NCBI GenBank assembly: GCA_009995495.1
Contig: JAACPL010000016.1
Span: 1 to 34,999 of the forward strand
Length of the DNA: 34,999 nt
Reading direction: 5' to 3'
From: Candidatus Falkowiibacteriota bacterium
Lineage (GTDB): Bacteria; Patescibacteriota; Patescibacteriia; Patescibacteriales; UBA12465
Positions within the stretch are counted from its first letter, which is position 1, and the number at the start of each line of letters is the position of its first letter. Below are positions 22,935 to 30,949 of the stretch, in pieces. Below the pieces are notes generated by a model that saw only the letters and a list, made by a program, of their open reading frames with translations, ran no database searches and was not told where the DNA came from. A program made the translations under genes and the position numbers.

Positions 22935-23954
22935 ATGAACTACCAAGAAAAACTTAAACTAGCTTACGATAAAATAATAAAAGCTAACAATATTTTACTA
23001 GTCAGTCACATTTCCCCCGACGCCGACGCTGTCTCTTCCGTCGCTGGACTGATTGAAGTTTTAAAAGAAAAAAATAAAAAATTCTCGGCTTTTTCTTTGG
23101 GTAAAAAAGAAGGAGTTTATAATTTTATTCCCAACGAAGAATTAGTTTCTAGCGAAGCTCCAAAATCTTTAAATCAATTTGATGTTGTTGTTATTTTTGA
23201 TTGCGGTTCTTTAGCAAGAACTGGAATAGAAATGAAAATTAGAGCGAGTTTAGAAATTCGTCGTCAAAGCGGAATAAAAAAATTTCCCTATTTTATTGAA
23301 ATAGATCACCACGAAAAAACAGAAGATTGGGCTGACCTAGAAATTCGTCGTCAAGACAAAGCCTCAACCTCGACGATGGTTTACGACTTATTAAAAGCTG
23401 GTGACTATCAAATAAATAAGAATGTGAGTGAATGTGTTTTAAGCGGTTTAATGGCTGATACCGGTTGCTTTCTTTATTCTAACGCAACTTCAAAAACAGT
23501 CGCTCTCGCTTCGGAGATGCTAAATCAAGGAGCTTCTTTTAATAAAATTTTACGAGCGACTACTAAAAATAGCAATCTACTATCATTAAAAATTTGGGGA
23601 CGAGCGATTGAGAACTTACATTTCAATCAAGAAACTGGACTAGTAAGTTCTGGTTTGACCGAGATTGAAATAAAAGAACTAGAAACTAGTTCCGAAGAAA
23701 ATGAAAACCTAATTGCCGATCTTTTTGGAATTATTGTTTCTTTTCTTTCTTCTTTAAAGGGCGTTAAAGTTGCTTTATTACTAAGAGAAGAGGACGGGAT
23801 AATTAAAGGGAGTTTAAGATCCAATAATAGCGAGATTGATGTTGCTAAAATCGCGGGGCAATTCGGTGGCGGCGGTCATAAAAAAGCGGCTGGTTTTTCT
23901 TTAACGGGAAAACTAATAAAAACTGATAAAGGCTGGAAAGTTAGACGCTCTTAA
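22935..23954 (+). CDS. DHH-DHHA1 phosphoesterase (NrnA/oligoribonuclease-like)
   Basis: 339 residues. DHH motifs: LLVSHISPDADAVSS (D29, D31), VVIFDCGSL (D89), FIEIDHHEK (D124-H125-H126) and LMADTGCF; the DHHA1 substrate domain has GQFGGGGHKKAAGF near residue 312. Relatives degrade nanoRNA or pAp in the cytoplasm, the last step of RNA decay, which fits the neighbouring pnp and rny. LEIRRQ occurs twice (106-111 and 135-140) from an exact 17-base DNA repeat; the first copy sits in a stretch between motifs that looks inserted. Preceded by a palindrome at 22899. No clear Shine-Dalgarno. Confidence 0.9.
   Translation: MNYQEKLKLAYDKIIKANNILLVSHISPDADAVSSVAGLIEVLKEKNKKFSAFSLGKKEGVYNFIPNEELVSSEAPKSLNQFDVVVIFDCGSLARTGIEMKIRASLEIRRQSGIKKFPYFIEIDHHEKTEDWADLEIRRQDKASTSTMVYDLLKAGDYQINKNVSECVLSGLMADTGCFLYSNATSKTVALASEMLNQGASFNKILRATTKNSNLLSLKIWGRAIENLHFNQETGLVSSGLTEIEIKELETSSEENENLIADLFGIIVSFLSSLKGVKVALLLREEDGIIKGSLRSNNSEIDVAKIAGQFGGGGHKKAAGFSLTGKLIKTDKGWKVRRS
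23251..23354 (+). repeat. exact 17-base direct repeat inside the NrnA-like gene
   Basis: TAGAAATTCGTCGTCAA at 23251-23267 and 23338-23354, 87 bases apart and in the same frame, coding LEIRRQ both times. Third-position identity shows recent copying or insertion rather than protein-level constraint. Confidence 0.85.
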
Positions 23955-23970
23955 ATAAGCTTTATTTTAC

Positions 23971-23986
23971 TGCTATAATATAATTA
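23971..23986 (+). promoter_or_regulatory. extended -10 promoter at the trmD start
   Basis: TGCTATAAT gives an extended -10 (TATAAT 23974-23979) without a good -35. A start 7 bases on falls on the ATG at 23986, so the mRNA from this promoter would be leaderless. Confidence 0.6.
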
Positions 23987-24648
23987 TGAAATTCAATCTA
24001 ATCACAATTTTCCCAGAAATTTTTAATTCCTATTTACAAGAGGGGATGTTAAAGCGGGCAATTGATAAAAAAATATTTTCCTGTAATCCGGTTAATCTTC
24101 GCAATTTCACCGCCGATAAACACAAAACGGTTGACGACACGCCTTATGGCGGTGGCGCCGGGATGTTATTAAAAATAGAGCCACTCTATCACGCTTTAAA
24201 AAATTTAAAAGCCAAGCCTGGCTTAAAAACAAAAAAAATAATTCTCCTTTCGGCCGCCGGAAAAAAATGGAATCAAAAAATGGCCCAAGATTATTCTAAG
24301 CTAAAAGAAATAACTTTTATTTGCGGACGCTATGAAGGAGTTGATGCGCGAATTAAAGAATTTATTGATGAAGAAATTTCTGTCGGCGACTATATTTTAA
24401 CTGGCGGTGAATTACCGGCCCTAACTATAATTGATTCAATCGCTCGCCTATTACCTGGTGTTTTAGGAAATAACGAGAGTGCCATTGAGGAGTCGCATTC
24501 TTTAGAGGGCGTTTTAGAATATCCCCAGTTTACCAAACCAGAAACTTTCAAGGCCGGAAAAAAAATTCTAAAAGTCCCAGAAGTTTTATTGTCTGGTAAT
24601 CATAAAAAAATTAAAGAATGGCGGAGGAGAGAGATGAAAAAAATTTAA
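23986..24648 (+). CDS. trmD: tRNA (guanine-N1)-methyltransferase
   Basis: 220 residues, somewhat shorter than the usual 240-255. It methylates G37 next to the anticodon of tRNAs, using S-adenosylmethionine, to prevent frameshifting. Typical motifs: FNLITIFPEIFNSYLQEGMLKRAI, VDDTPYGGGAGMLLKIEPL, FICGRYEGVDARI and the knot SVGDYILTGGELPALTIIDSIARLLPGVLGN. The last bases overlap the convergent rbfA by four bases. It has its own extended -10 promoter placed at the start codon. Confidence 0.96.
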   Translation: MKFNLITIFPEIFNSYLQEGMLKRAIDKKIFSCNPVNLRNFTADKHKTVDDTPYGGGAGMLLKIEPLYHALKNLKAKPGLKTKKIILLSAAGKKWNQKMAQDYSKLKEITFICGRYEGVDARIKEFIDEEISVGDYILTGGELPALTIIDSIARLLPGVLGNNESAIEESHSLEGVLEYPQFTKPETFKAGKKILKVPEVLLSGNHKKIKEWRRREMKKI

Positions 24649-24968
24649 ACAACATCCTCAATCAACTTCTCAATCTTTTCCGCTTCTCTTTCGGTCGCAT
24701 CAAACTCCCAAATTAAGCGTGGTAGCCTTCTTAACTTAATTCGATTTTTTATTAAGCCAGTTAATTGCGGAGTTGAAGATTTTAAAAGTCTTAAAGCTGT
24801 TCCTGCTAATTTATCTGGTAAAACCGAAATTCCAACCCGAGCTTTTTTTAAATCAGGATCGCAGTCAACAAAAGAAACAGTAATTAAAGCGTCGGGTAGC
24901 CCGACCTCTTTATTTATCGCGTTAGCTAATTCTTCTAATAATAATTCATTAACTCGTTCTATTTGCAT
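24645..24968 (-). CDS. rbfA: ribosome-binding factor A
   Basis: 107 residues, a KH-like fold that assists late 30S assembly. It starts MQIERVNELLLEELANAI and continues with ALITVSFVDCDPDLKKARVGISV, LLKSSTPQLTGLIKNRIKLRRLPRLIWEFD, all typical. The start codon lies one base after the infB stop, the classical infB-rbfA order, and the stop overlaps convergent trmD. Confidence 0.94.
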   Translation of the reverse strand: MQIERVNELLLEELANAINKEVGLPDALITVSFVDCDPDLKKARVGISVLPDKLAGTALRLLKSSTPQLTGLIKNRIKLRRLPRLIWEFDATEREAEKIEKLIEDVV

Positions 24969-24969
24969 A

Positions 24970-26937
24970 CTATATTTTATTAATGATTTTTTCCTCCTGA
25001 TAAAAACTTAAAATATCACCTTCTTCAATTAAAGGCTTGCCTTCATATTTTAAACCGCATTCCTCGTCTTTCTCAACTTCATTAACATCTTGCTTGGCGG
25101 ATTGCAGTTGAGTAATGTTTCCCAAAACAATAAAATCATCTCCGCGTTTAACTTCAACGAAAGAATTATTTCTAACTACTCCGTCCAAAACTTTTCCGCC
25201 GACAATTTGACTTTCATTCTCAGTTCTAAAAATCGCTAAAACCTTAAGACGACCAAGATCAATTCTTTTTATTTCTGGCTTAACTAAAAGTTGCATCTCT
25301 TCTTGAATATATTTAGTTAAATCATAAATAATAGAAAACATTTTTACTTCAATCATTTTCTCTCGCGCTAAATTTTCAATTCCGGTCGGCATTTTTACAT
25401 TAAAACCAATTACTTTAGCATTAGAATCTTCAGCTCGCTTAATATCACCTTCAGTAATGTAACCTAGGCCACGGCTAAGAACCTTAACCTTAACTCTTTC
25501 ACCATTTAATTTCATTAAAGATTCCTCAATCGCCTCAGCTGAACCTAAAAAATCAGTTTTTAAAATTATATTTAATTTAGCAGTATTATCATCCTTCTTT
25601 TCTTCGGAAAAATGAACCGGTGCTTGATTATTAGAGCTCTTCATTTTTCTAAATTTCAATCGCTCGCCTTCGCCCGCTGATAAAATATCGCCAACCGCTG
25701 GAGAAACCTTAAGTCCTAAAATTTTAACTGGAGTTGATGGGCCAGCACTTTCAACTTCTTCGCCGTTATGATTTTTAAGAGATTTAACTTTTCCATAAAT
25801 AACCCCGTTAAAACAAAGTTGATCACCAACTCTTAAGGTTCCATTTTGTACTAAAATAGTTGCCAAAGGACCCATAGTTTTATCAACATTAGACTCAACC
25901 ACAGTTCCCGCCGCTAAAGATATCGGATTAGCCCTTAAACTTTCACCTTCAGTTTCGGAAACAAGTAAAACCATATCTAATAATTCCTCAACCCCAGTTC
26001 CAGCTTTAGCCGAGATTGGTGAGCAAATTATTTTTCCGCCCCAATCTTCAGGAATAATATTTAATCTGGTTGAAAGCTCTTGTTTAACTCTTTCAATATC
26101 TGCCCCCTCTTTATCAATTTTATTGATCGCTACTAAATAAGGAATTTTCGCTGCTTCAATAATTTTGAAAGCTTCGATTGTTTGCTGCTTAACGCCATCG
26201 TCAGCAGCAACAATTAAAATTGCAATATCAGCCACTTTAGCGCCACGACTACGCATAGCCGTAAAAGCTTCGTGCCCAGGAGTGTCAATAAAAGTTATCA
26301 TCTCACCCTTACGATTAATTTGATAAGCGCCAATATGTTGAGTAATCCCTCCCGCTTCGCCAGCGATCACATCAGTTTTTCTAATAGAATCAAGTAAACT
26401 AGTTTTTCCGTGATCAACATGGCCCATAACCACGATTACTGGTGGTCTTTTTATCATATCAGCACTATCCTCGGCCGCTAAAATATTTTCAAGCTTTTGA
26501 TCGTCTTTTTCTTCAGTAACATCTCCAACCTCAGCTTCTTTAACATCAAGATTTAAATTCTCACCAATAATCATTGCTGTATCAAAATCAATCTTTTCAT
26601 TAATAGAAGTAAAAACTCCATTTTTCATCAGTTCTGCTAAAACTCTATTAACTGGAATCTCCGCCAAGTCAGCAAAATCTCTGACCGCAATAACAGTTGG
26701 AACAAAAACAGTTTTTGTTTCTTTTGGTAAAACTTCATCTTCTTTTTCGCGAAGCTTTTCTTCTTTTTTAAACTGCCATTCTCGACGCAAACGTGGCCAT
26801 TCTTTAATAATCTTTTTAGCGGTATTATTATCAACCTTAATCGCTTTTTGACCAATCGCAAAGCCCATCTCTGGGAGAAGGTCTCTTAATTCTTGGGGCG
26901 AAATTCTTAATAATCTAGCGAGTTCGGTAATATTCAT
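24970..26937 (-). CDS. infB: translation initiation factor IF-2
   Basis: 655 residues, with a short N-terminal part as in compact genomes. N-terminal IF2_N-like segments lie at 1-30 ([20 protein letters not shown]) and about 85-125. The GTPase has G1 GHVDHGKTS (172-180), the G3 IDTPGHEAF, and the G4 INKID, followed by domain II and C-terminal domains ending with the fMet-tRNA-binding barrel ([17 protein letters not shown]). It brings fMet-tRNA to the 30S subunit. First gene of infB-rbfA, with its own promoter upstream. Confidence 0.98.
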   Translation of the reverse strand: MNITELARLLRISPQELRDLLPEMGFAIGQKAIKVDNNTAKKIIKEWPRLRREWQFKKEEKLREKEDEVLPKETKTVFVPTVIAVRDFADLAEIPVNRVLAELMKNGVFTSINEKIDFDTAMIIGENLNLDVKEAEVGDVTEEKDDQKLENILAAEDSADMIKRPPVIVVMGHVDHGKTSLLDSIRKTDVIAGEAGGITQHIGAYQINRKGEMITFIDTPGHEAFTAMRSRGAKVADIAILIVAADDGVKQQTIEAFKIIEAAKIPYLVAINKIDKEGADIERVKQELSTRLNIIPEDWGGKIICSPISAKAGTGVEELLDMVLLVSETEGESLRANPISLAAGTVVESNVDKTMGPLATILVQNGTLRVGDQLCFNGVIYGKVKSLKNHNGEEVESAGPSTPVKILGLKVSPAVGDILSAGEGERLKFRKMKSSNNQAPVHFSEEKKDDNTAKLNIILKTDFLGSAEAIEESLMKLNGERVKVKVLSRGLGYITEGDIKRAEDSNAKVIGFNVKMPTGIENLAREKMIEVKMFSIIYDLTKYIQEEMQLLVKPEIKRIDLGRLKVLAIFRTENESQIVGGKVLDGVVRNNSFVEVKRGDDFIVLGNITQLQSAKQDVNEVEKDEECGLKYEGKPLIEEGDILSFYQEEKIINKI

Positions 26938-26984
26938 GGTATTTAATTTAATTTATTCTAACTTTTTAATCAATTTATTATTAA

Positions 26985-27013
26985 ATATTACGCTATTTAT
27001 TCCATTTAGTCAA
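26985..27013 (-). promoter_or_regulatory. infB promoter
   Basis: Minus strand -35 TTGACT (27008-27013), 17-base spacer, -10 TAATAT (26985-26990); predicted start near 26978, about 40 bases before the ATG. Confidence 0.7.
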
Positions 27014-27026
27014 TTTTGTAGAACTA

Positions 27027-27093
27027 TTCCCAAAATCAAAAATATGTGATAAGCTAAAATTGAATTAATTAATTAAAGAAACTGTTTTGGGAA
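27027..27093. repeat. inverted repeat between divergent promoters
   Basis: TTCCCAAAA (27027-27035) and TTTTGGGAA (27085-27093), 9-bp perfect arms 49 bases apart, between the infB and rny transcription units. Possible paired operator. Confidence 0.4.
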
Positions 27094-27109
27094 ATGATAA
27101 GAAATAAGG

Positions 27110-27138
27110 TTGAACTAATTTGTTTTTGCGTTTAATTT
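27110..27138 (+). promoter_or_regulatory. possible promoter of the tiny ORF and rny
   Basis: -35 TTGAAC (27110-27115), 17-base spacer, -10 TAATTT (27133-27138). Weaker than the other promoters listed. Confidence 0.35.
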
Positions 27139-27154
27139 GTCTGGAAGTTAATTT

Positions 27155-27226
27155 ATGAAAAAACTGAATTTTGCTGTAAAAAAAGCTAAAAAAACTACAT
27201 TCAAAGCAAGAAAAAAAACCGCTTAA
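27155..27226 (+). CDS. possible 23-residue basic peptide
   Basis: ATG to TAA, 23 codons. The peptide starts MKKLNFAVKKAKK and ends FKARKKTA; 10 of 23 residues are Lys or Arg and none is acidic, like a fragment of a histone-H1-like or ribosomal tail. A good Shine-Dalgarno (GGAAG) lies 7 bases before the ATG and a possible promoter just upstream, which is why I list it. Its stop is 52 bases before rny, so it may be a leader ORF of rny. Family unknown. Confidence 0.4.
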   Translation: MKKLNFAVKKAKKTTFKARKKTA

Positions 27227-27278
27227 AAAGCTGTTTGCCTTATTTATTTTAATATTTTTCACAACAGTCCATCATTAT

Positions 27279-28802
27279 ATGGATTATTTAAGTTATGTCC
27301 CGTACCTAGTTTTAGCGACGTTTGGCTTTTTTCTTGGTTTTAGCTATTTCAAAAATTACTCAAGCAAAAAAGTTAAAAACGCTAAGGAAAGAGCTGATAA
27401 AATTATCAATGACGCTAAACTCAAAGAAAAAGAAACTCTTCTTCATACTCAAGACAAGGCTCTAGCAATAATTGAAGAGGCTAAAAAAGAAGAATTAAGA
27501 CGACGCTCAGAAATAAGAGAGTTGCAAAATCGTCTAGAAAATCGAGAAAATTCATTTTCTCAAAAACTTTTAGATCTTCAGGAAAAACAACAAAAGCTTT
27601 ATGATAAAGTTGCTGAAGTTCAAGAAATAAAAGAAAGAATTAAGAAAATCAAAGAAGAACAAGAGGAAAAAATAGCCGAACTAGCTGGTTTAAGCCAAGA
27701 GGACGCTAAGGAGTTGTTAATGAAGGGGGTCGAGGAAAGATCAGCCGAAGATTTAATGGTTAGAATTAGAAAACTTGAAGAAATTAGCTACGAAAAAATT
27801 GAAGAAAAATCAAGAGATATGCTAGCTTTAGCCATGCAAAGAATGGTGTCCTCTTATACGGTTGAGCTAAGCACAACCACGGTTGATTTACCAAGTGATG
27901 AAATGAAGGGTCGTATTATTGGTCGTGAAGGTAGAAATATTAAGGCGATTGAAAATATGACTGGCGTTGAAATCATTGTTGATGACACTCCGAATGCAAT
28001 TACAATTTCTGGCTTCTCTCTGATTCGTCGTCATATTGCCAAAAAAACTCTTGACTACTTAATTAAAGATGGCCGAATTCATCCAACCAAAATTGAAGAT
28101 GCGGTTGAAAATGCAAAAAAAGAAATTGCAGTTGATATTAAAAAAGCTGGAGAAGGGGCGATGTATGAACTTGGTATTACTGGCTTTGATCCGAAGTTAG
28201 TGCAAATAATTGGTCGTTTAAAATATCGAACCAGTTACGGTCAAAACGCTTTAAAACATTCAATTGAAGTTGCTCACTTATCAGCTATGTTAGCTGAAGA
28301 ATTAGGAGCTGATGTGACTTTAGCTAAAAAGGGTGGTCTATTACACGATATTGGTAAGGCGGTTGACCACGAAGTCCAAGGCAACCACACCGAAATTGGT
28401 CGTGATATTGCTAAAAAATTCAACTTACCACCGGAAATTATTGCCCCAATTGAAACTCACCACGAAGACAATCCTGCTTCTTTAATTTCTGTTATTGTTA
28501 AAGTGGCTGATGCGATTTCTTCCGCTAGACCCGGAGCAAGAAGTGATAATTATGAAAACTACCTACAAAGACTTGAAGAGCTTGAAAAAATTGCCCAAAG
28601 TTTTGAAGGAGTTGAAAAAGTTTATGCTATTCAAGCCGGTCGTGAAGTTAGGGTTTTCGTGCAACCAGATAAACTTGATGACTTAAAATCATATAACCTT
28701 GCAAGAGATATTGCTAAAAAGATAGAAACTGAGTTAAAATATCCAGGTGAAATTAAAGTTAACGTTATAAGAGAGTTAAGGGCGATAGAATACGCTCGCT
28801 AA
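27279..28802 (+). CDS. rny: ribonuclease Y
   Basis: 507 residues, standard length. A single N-terminal membrane helix (about 4-22, YVPYLVLATFGFFLGFSYF) is followed by a long Glu/Lys-rich coiled coil (about 30-160), a KH domain (about 200-265, DEMKGRIIGREGRNIKAIENMTGVEIIVDDTP) and an HD domain (about 320-420, NALKHSIEVAHLSAMLAEELG, GGLLHDIGKAVDHE). It is the membrane-bound endonuclease that starts mRNA decay. Membership is certain. With pnp, NrnA, NYN and KhpA it makes this part of the window rich in RNA decay genes. Confidence 0.98.
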   Translation: MDYLSYVPYLVLATFGFFLGFSYFKNYSSKKVKNAKERADKIINDAKLKEKETLLHTQDKALAIIEEAKKEELRRRSEIRELQNRLENRENSFSQKLLDLQEKQQKLYDKVAEVQEIKERIKKIKEEQEEKIAELAGLSQEDAKELLMKGVEERSAEDLMVRIRKLEEISYEKIEEKSRDMLALAMQRMVSSYTVELSTTTVDLPSDEMKGRIIGREGRNIKAIENMTGVEIIVDDTPNAITISGFSLIRRHIAKKTLDYLIKDGRIHPTKIEDAVENAKKEIAVDIKKAGEGAMYELGITGFDPKLVQIIGRLKYRTSYGQNALKHSIEVAHLSAMLAEELGADVTLAKKGGLLHDIGKAVDHEVQGNHTEIGRDIAKKFNLPPEIIAPIETHHEDNPASLISVIVKVADAISSARPGARSDNYENYLQRLEELEKIAQSFEGVEKVYAIQAGREVRVFVQPDKLDDLKSYNLARDIAKKIETELKYPGEIKVNVIRELRAIEYAR

Positions 28803-28901
28803 ATTATAATTTCGGATTTCTCTTAAGATTAGCAATTTTATTTAAGTCGTGATAAAATAAATTTAGCTTAAATTTAAGTTTTATAAATTAATTATAAACA
28901 T

Positions 28902-29189
28902 ATGAACAAGGCTCAATTAATAGACAAGCTCAGTCAAGATGTTGAGGGCTTAAATAAAAAACAAGCGGAAAAAACTATCGAAATTTTAACCGACACTATT
29001 ATTGAGGAGCTTAAAAATGACCGCGAAGTAACTATCGCTGGTTTTGGGACTTTCTTATCAAAAACTAGATACGCTCGTGGCGGCGTTAACCCCCAAAAAC
29101 CAACGGAAAGAATTACTATTCCGGCCGTTAAAGTAGCTAAGTTTAAAACTGGCTACCACTTAAAACAAGCTTTGAAAGGAAATCGCTAA
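28902..29189 (+). CDS. HU-family DNA-binding protein
   Basis: 95 residues, normal for HU. MNKAQLIDKLSQDV, KKQAEKTIEILTDTIIEELK, then VTIAGFGTFLSKTRYARGGVNPQKPTERITIPA is the DNA-bending arm with the conserved Pro (in NPQKP), and VAKFKTGYHLKQAL closes the fold. HU compacts and bends DNA. It ends at a strong terminator whose T run touches tRNA-Arg. Confidence 0.96.
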   Translation: MNKAQLIDKLSQDVEGLNKKQAEKTIEILTDTIIEELKNDREVTIAGFGTFLSKTRYARGGVNPQKPTERITIPAVKVAKFKTGYHLKQALKGNR

Positions 29190-29202
29190 ACTGTATTTTG
29201 TC

Positions 29203-29236
29203 CCAAGGCGACTAAAATCTAGTCGCCTTGGTTTTT
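29203..29236 (+). terminator. intrinsic terminator after the HU gene
   Basis: CCAAGGCGACTA (29203-29214) pairs perfectly with TAGTCGCCTTGG (29220-29231), followed by TTTTT. The next base, 29237, is the first base of tRNA-Arg. Confidence 0.95.
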
Positions 29237-29310
29237 GCGCTCGTAGCTCAACTGGATAGAGTACTTGGCTTCGGACCAAGGGGTTGCAGGTTCAAATCCT
29301 GCCGGGCGCA
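29237..29310 (+). tRNA. tRNA-Arg (TCG)
   Basis: Acceptor GCGCTCG/CGGGCGC, anticodon arm CTTGG-CTTCGGA-CCAAG giving TCG, T arm with TTCAAAT. CCA not encoded. The terminator of the HU gene ends directly at its 5' end, so it must be processed from read-through RNA or start at an undetected promoter. Confidence 0.95.
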
Positions 29311-29346
29311 CAAATTTAAATAATTATTATTCACCAATTTTTAAGG

Positions 29347-29375
29347 TTGACGAAAGTTTTATAATTGTTTAATAT
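29347..29375 (+). promoter_or_regulatory. promoter of tRNA-Met and tRNA-Lys
   Basis: -35 TTGACG (29347-29352), 17-base spacer, -10 TAATAT (29370-29375), 27 bases before tRNA-Met. Confidence 0.65.
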
Positions 29376-29402
29376 TTAAGAGAAAATTGAAAGGTATTTT
29401 CA

Positions 29403-29479
29403 GGCTGGGTAGCTCAGTTGGTTAGAGCGTAGCACTCATAACGCTAAGGTCGCGGGTTCGAGCCCCGCCCCCGCCACCA
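29403..29479 (+). tRNA. elongator tRNA-Met (CAT)
   Basis: Anticodon loop CTCATAA gives CAT; the body resembles the E. coli elongator tRNA-Met and lacks the initiator marks. The acceptor stem GGCTGGG/CCCCGCC has one U-C mismatch. CCA is encoded. A CAT tRNA read as Ile after lysidine modification is the alternative. Confidence 0.85.
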
Positions 29480-29521
29480 AATTAGCTAGTACTCAAGCTA
29501 ATAAAAAATAATAAAATAAAC

Positions 29522-29597
29522 GCGCTGTTAGCTCAGTTGGTAGAGCAGCTCGCTCTTAACGAGATGGTCGCAGGTTCGAATCCTGCACGGCGCACCA
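29522..29597 (+). tRNA. tRNA-Lys (CTT)
   Basis: Acceptor GCGCTGT/ACGGCGC, anticodon loop CTCTTAA giving CTT, T arm GCAGG-TTCGAAT-CCTGC, CCA encoded (29595-29597). Confidence 0.95.
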
Positions 29598-29600
29598 GAA

Positions 29601-29632
29601 AAACAAGGTCTTGCAAAAGACTTTGTTTTTTT
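29601..29632 (+). terminator. intrinsic terminator after tRNA-Lys
   Basis: AAACAAGGTCTT (29601-29612) pairs with AAGACTTTGTTT (29617-29628) around GCAA, with one G-U pair, then a T run. Confidence 0.9.
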
Positions 29633-29651
29633 ATTTAACAAATTTTTTCTA

Positions 29652-29680
29652 TTGACTTTTTTTAATAAACATGCTTTAAT
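29652..29680 (+). promoter_or_regulatory. promoter of the sigma4-alphaCTD gene
   Basis: -35 TTGACT (29652-29657), 17-base spacer, -10 TTTAAT (29675-29680). Predicted start near 29687, 40 bases before the ATG. Confidence 0.65.
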
Positions 29681-29726
29681 ACTGGCATAATTATCCATAG
29701 TTCTCTAACAATCAAATCTTGAAAAA

Positions 29727-30752
29727 ATGAATGATAACAGAAAGTTTTTGGGAATGAAAACCCAGTTAATTGATCTTTTGACCATTGGCATGCCCTTAGT
29801 CATAATATCGACCTATCTTCAAATAACCTCTACTACTTGTCTTCGCTATATTAAAACTTTAAGAGGAAGTGGAGAGTGGAATAAGGAAAATGTCACCTTC
29901 CTGAAAAGTGTAAAGGATGTTTTAAAAATATTTACACTTATCGAACGCAGACAGATGACCATTGAGGGGATGGAACTTAAAAGATTGCAAGCTGTAATTG
30001 AACAATCACTTCAATTCCAAAGAATTACAGAAATTTTAAAGATTTCTATCAATTCTATCTACAAACTTACCTTATCCGAGTTCTCTCCAGCCATGCCTAA
30101 TGGGTATCAGGATTTTATTAGAGCTCTTTATAATGAAAGGGATAAAAAATACATCCTGAGAAACGGTGAAGAAAAATCAATATTATTTCACTATTTAGCT
30201 TCTGAAAAAGATTTTGAAATCGGTGTAACTATCGATACCTGGTTTTATCCCCTAATTGATAATATTATTTCAGAACACGCTCGTGACCTAAGGAATTCGA
30301 TTAATCCAACTTTTAAAGTTAATGTGATAGAGAGGGTAGAATATCTGCTTTCTACACTATTTGAAAGAGAGGCTATGATACTTAAAAAATATTTCGGCCT
30401 TGGTTTTGAAAAAAATTCACTTGAGGAAATTGCTCATGAGACCGGTCTGGTGAGTGAAAGAGTGCGCCAAATCAAAGAAAGAGCCTTGAGAAGATGTCGT
30501 GCGAGCGAAAGAATGAAGATGTTATTTAATCCCATTCCACCACCACTACCATTAACAAAAACTCCAATTAAGCTTTTTGATTTTTCTGTCAGAGCTTTAA
30601 ATGTTCTAAGGGATGCCGACATAGAAACTTTAGAACAACTTCTTGAATATAAAAAAATGGATCTTATTAAATTTAGAAATATGGGCAAAAGAACCATGAC
30701 TGAAATTGAGGAAATGCTTGAAAGTCTTAATTTAAAATTCCGGGAATATTAA
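29727..30752 (+). CDS. sigma region 4 fused to an RNA polymerase alpha C-terminal domain
   Basis: 341 residues, soluble. Residues 1-195 are helical and not recognised; two segments (about 20-45, LVIISTYLQITSTTCLRYIKTL, and 96-120) have helix-turn-helix spacing. Residues 203-263 match sigma70 region 4: VEYLLSTLFEREAMILKKYF, SLEEIAHETGLVSERVRQIKERAL, the -35-binding helix with the ERVRQI signature. A Pro-rich linker (269-276) leads to 280-338, an alphaCTD (FDFSVRALNVLRDADIETLEQLL, LIKFRNMGKRTMTEIEEML), which binds UP-element DNA. No region 2 is visible, so it cannot be a usual sigma factor. It may bind promoters or compete with sigma or alpha. It has its own promoter and terminator. Confidence 0.8.
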   Translation: MNDNRKFLGMKTQLIDLLTIGMPLVIISTYLQITSTTCLRYIKTLRGSGEWNKENVTFLKSVKDVLKIFTLIERRQMTIEGMELKRLQAVIEQSLQFQRITEILKISINSIYKLTLSEFSPAMPNGYQDFIRALYNERDKKYILRNGEEKSILFHYLASEKDFEIGVTIDTWFYPLIDNIISEHARDLRNSINPTFKVNVIERVEYLLSTLFEREAMILKKYFGLGFEKNSLEEIAHETGLVSERVRQIKERALRRCRASERMKMLFNPIPPPLPLTKTPIKLFDFSVRALNVLRDADIETLEQLLEYKKMDLIKFRNMGKRTMTEIEEMLESLNLKFREY

Positions 30753-30794
30753 AAAAAGGAAGAACCAGCCTAATAATAAAAGGCATTCACAAAT

Positions 30795-30828
30795 AATAGT
30801 CGACCAAAAGTCGGCTATTTTATTTTTC
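30795..30828 (+). terminator. intrinsic terminator after the sigma4-alphaCTD gene
   Basis: AATAGTCGAC (30795-30804) pairs with GTCGGCTATT (30810-30819), one U-G pair, followed by TTTATTTTT. Confidence 0.85.
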
Positions 30829-30908
30829 CTTAAAAATCCTTAAAGATAGTTTAAAAATCCAAATTTTAGCCTTTATTTCTAGCCCTTCCCGACTTTTTTG
30901 TTTTAAGC

Positions 30909-30914
30909 TATAAT
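30909..30914 (+). promoter_or_regulatory. -10 element of the adk promoter
   Basis: TATAAT at 30909-30914; the -35 position (TTCCCG) is poor. Predicted start near 30921, about 30 bases before the adk ATG. Confidence 0.5.
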
Positions 30915-30949
30915 AACAAAGGTTAAAAAACAAAACTAAAAATAAAACA

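Larger units (their letters stand above)
26938..27278. other. divergent infB / rny intergenic region
   Basis: 340 bases of AT-rich DNA holding the infB promoter (26985-27013, minus), an inverted repeat (27027-27093), a weaker plus promoter (27110-27138) and a tiny basic ORF (27155-27226), each listed separately. A 65-codon minus-strand reading at 27065-27262 is only the complement of A-rich sequence. Confidence 0.6.

Noticed and set aside
23251-23354. Insertion sequence or transposon remnant
   Set aside because: No terminal inverted repeats or transposase; only a 17-base in-frame repeat.
27065-27262. 65-codon minus-strand ORF
   Set aside because: Complement of A-rich DNA with promoters and a better plus-strand small ORF; Phe/Ser-rich, no start signals.
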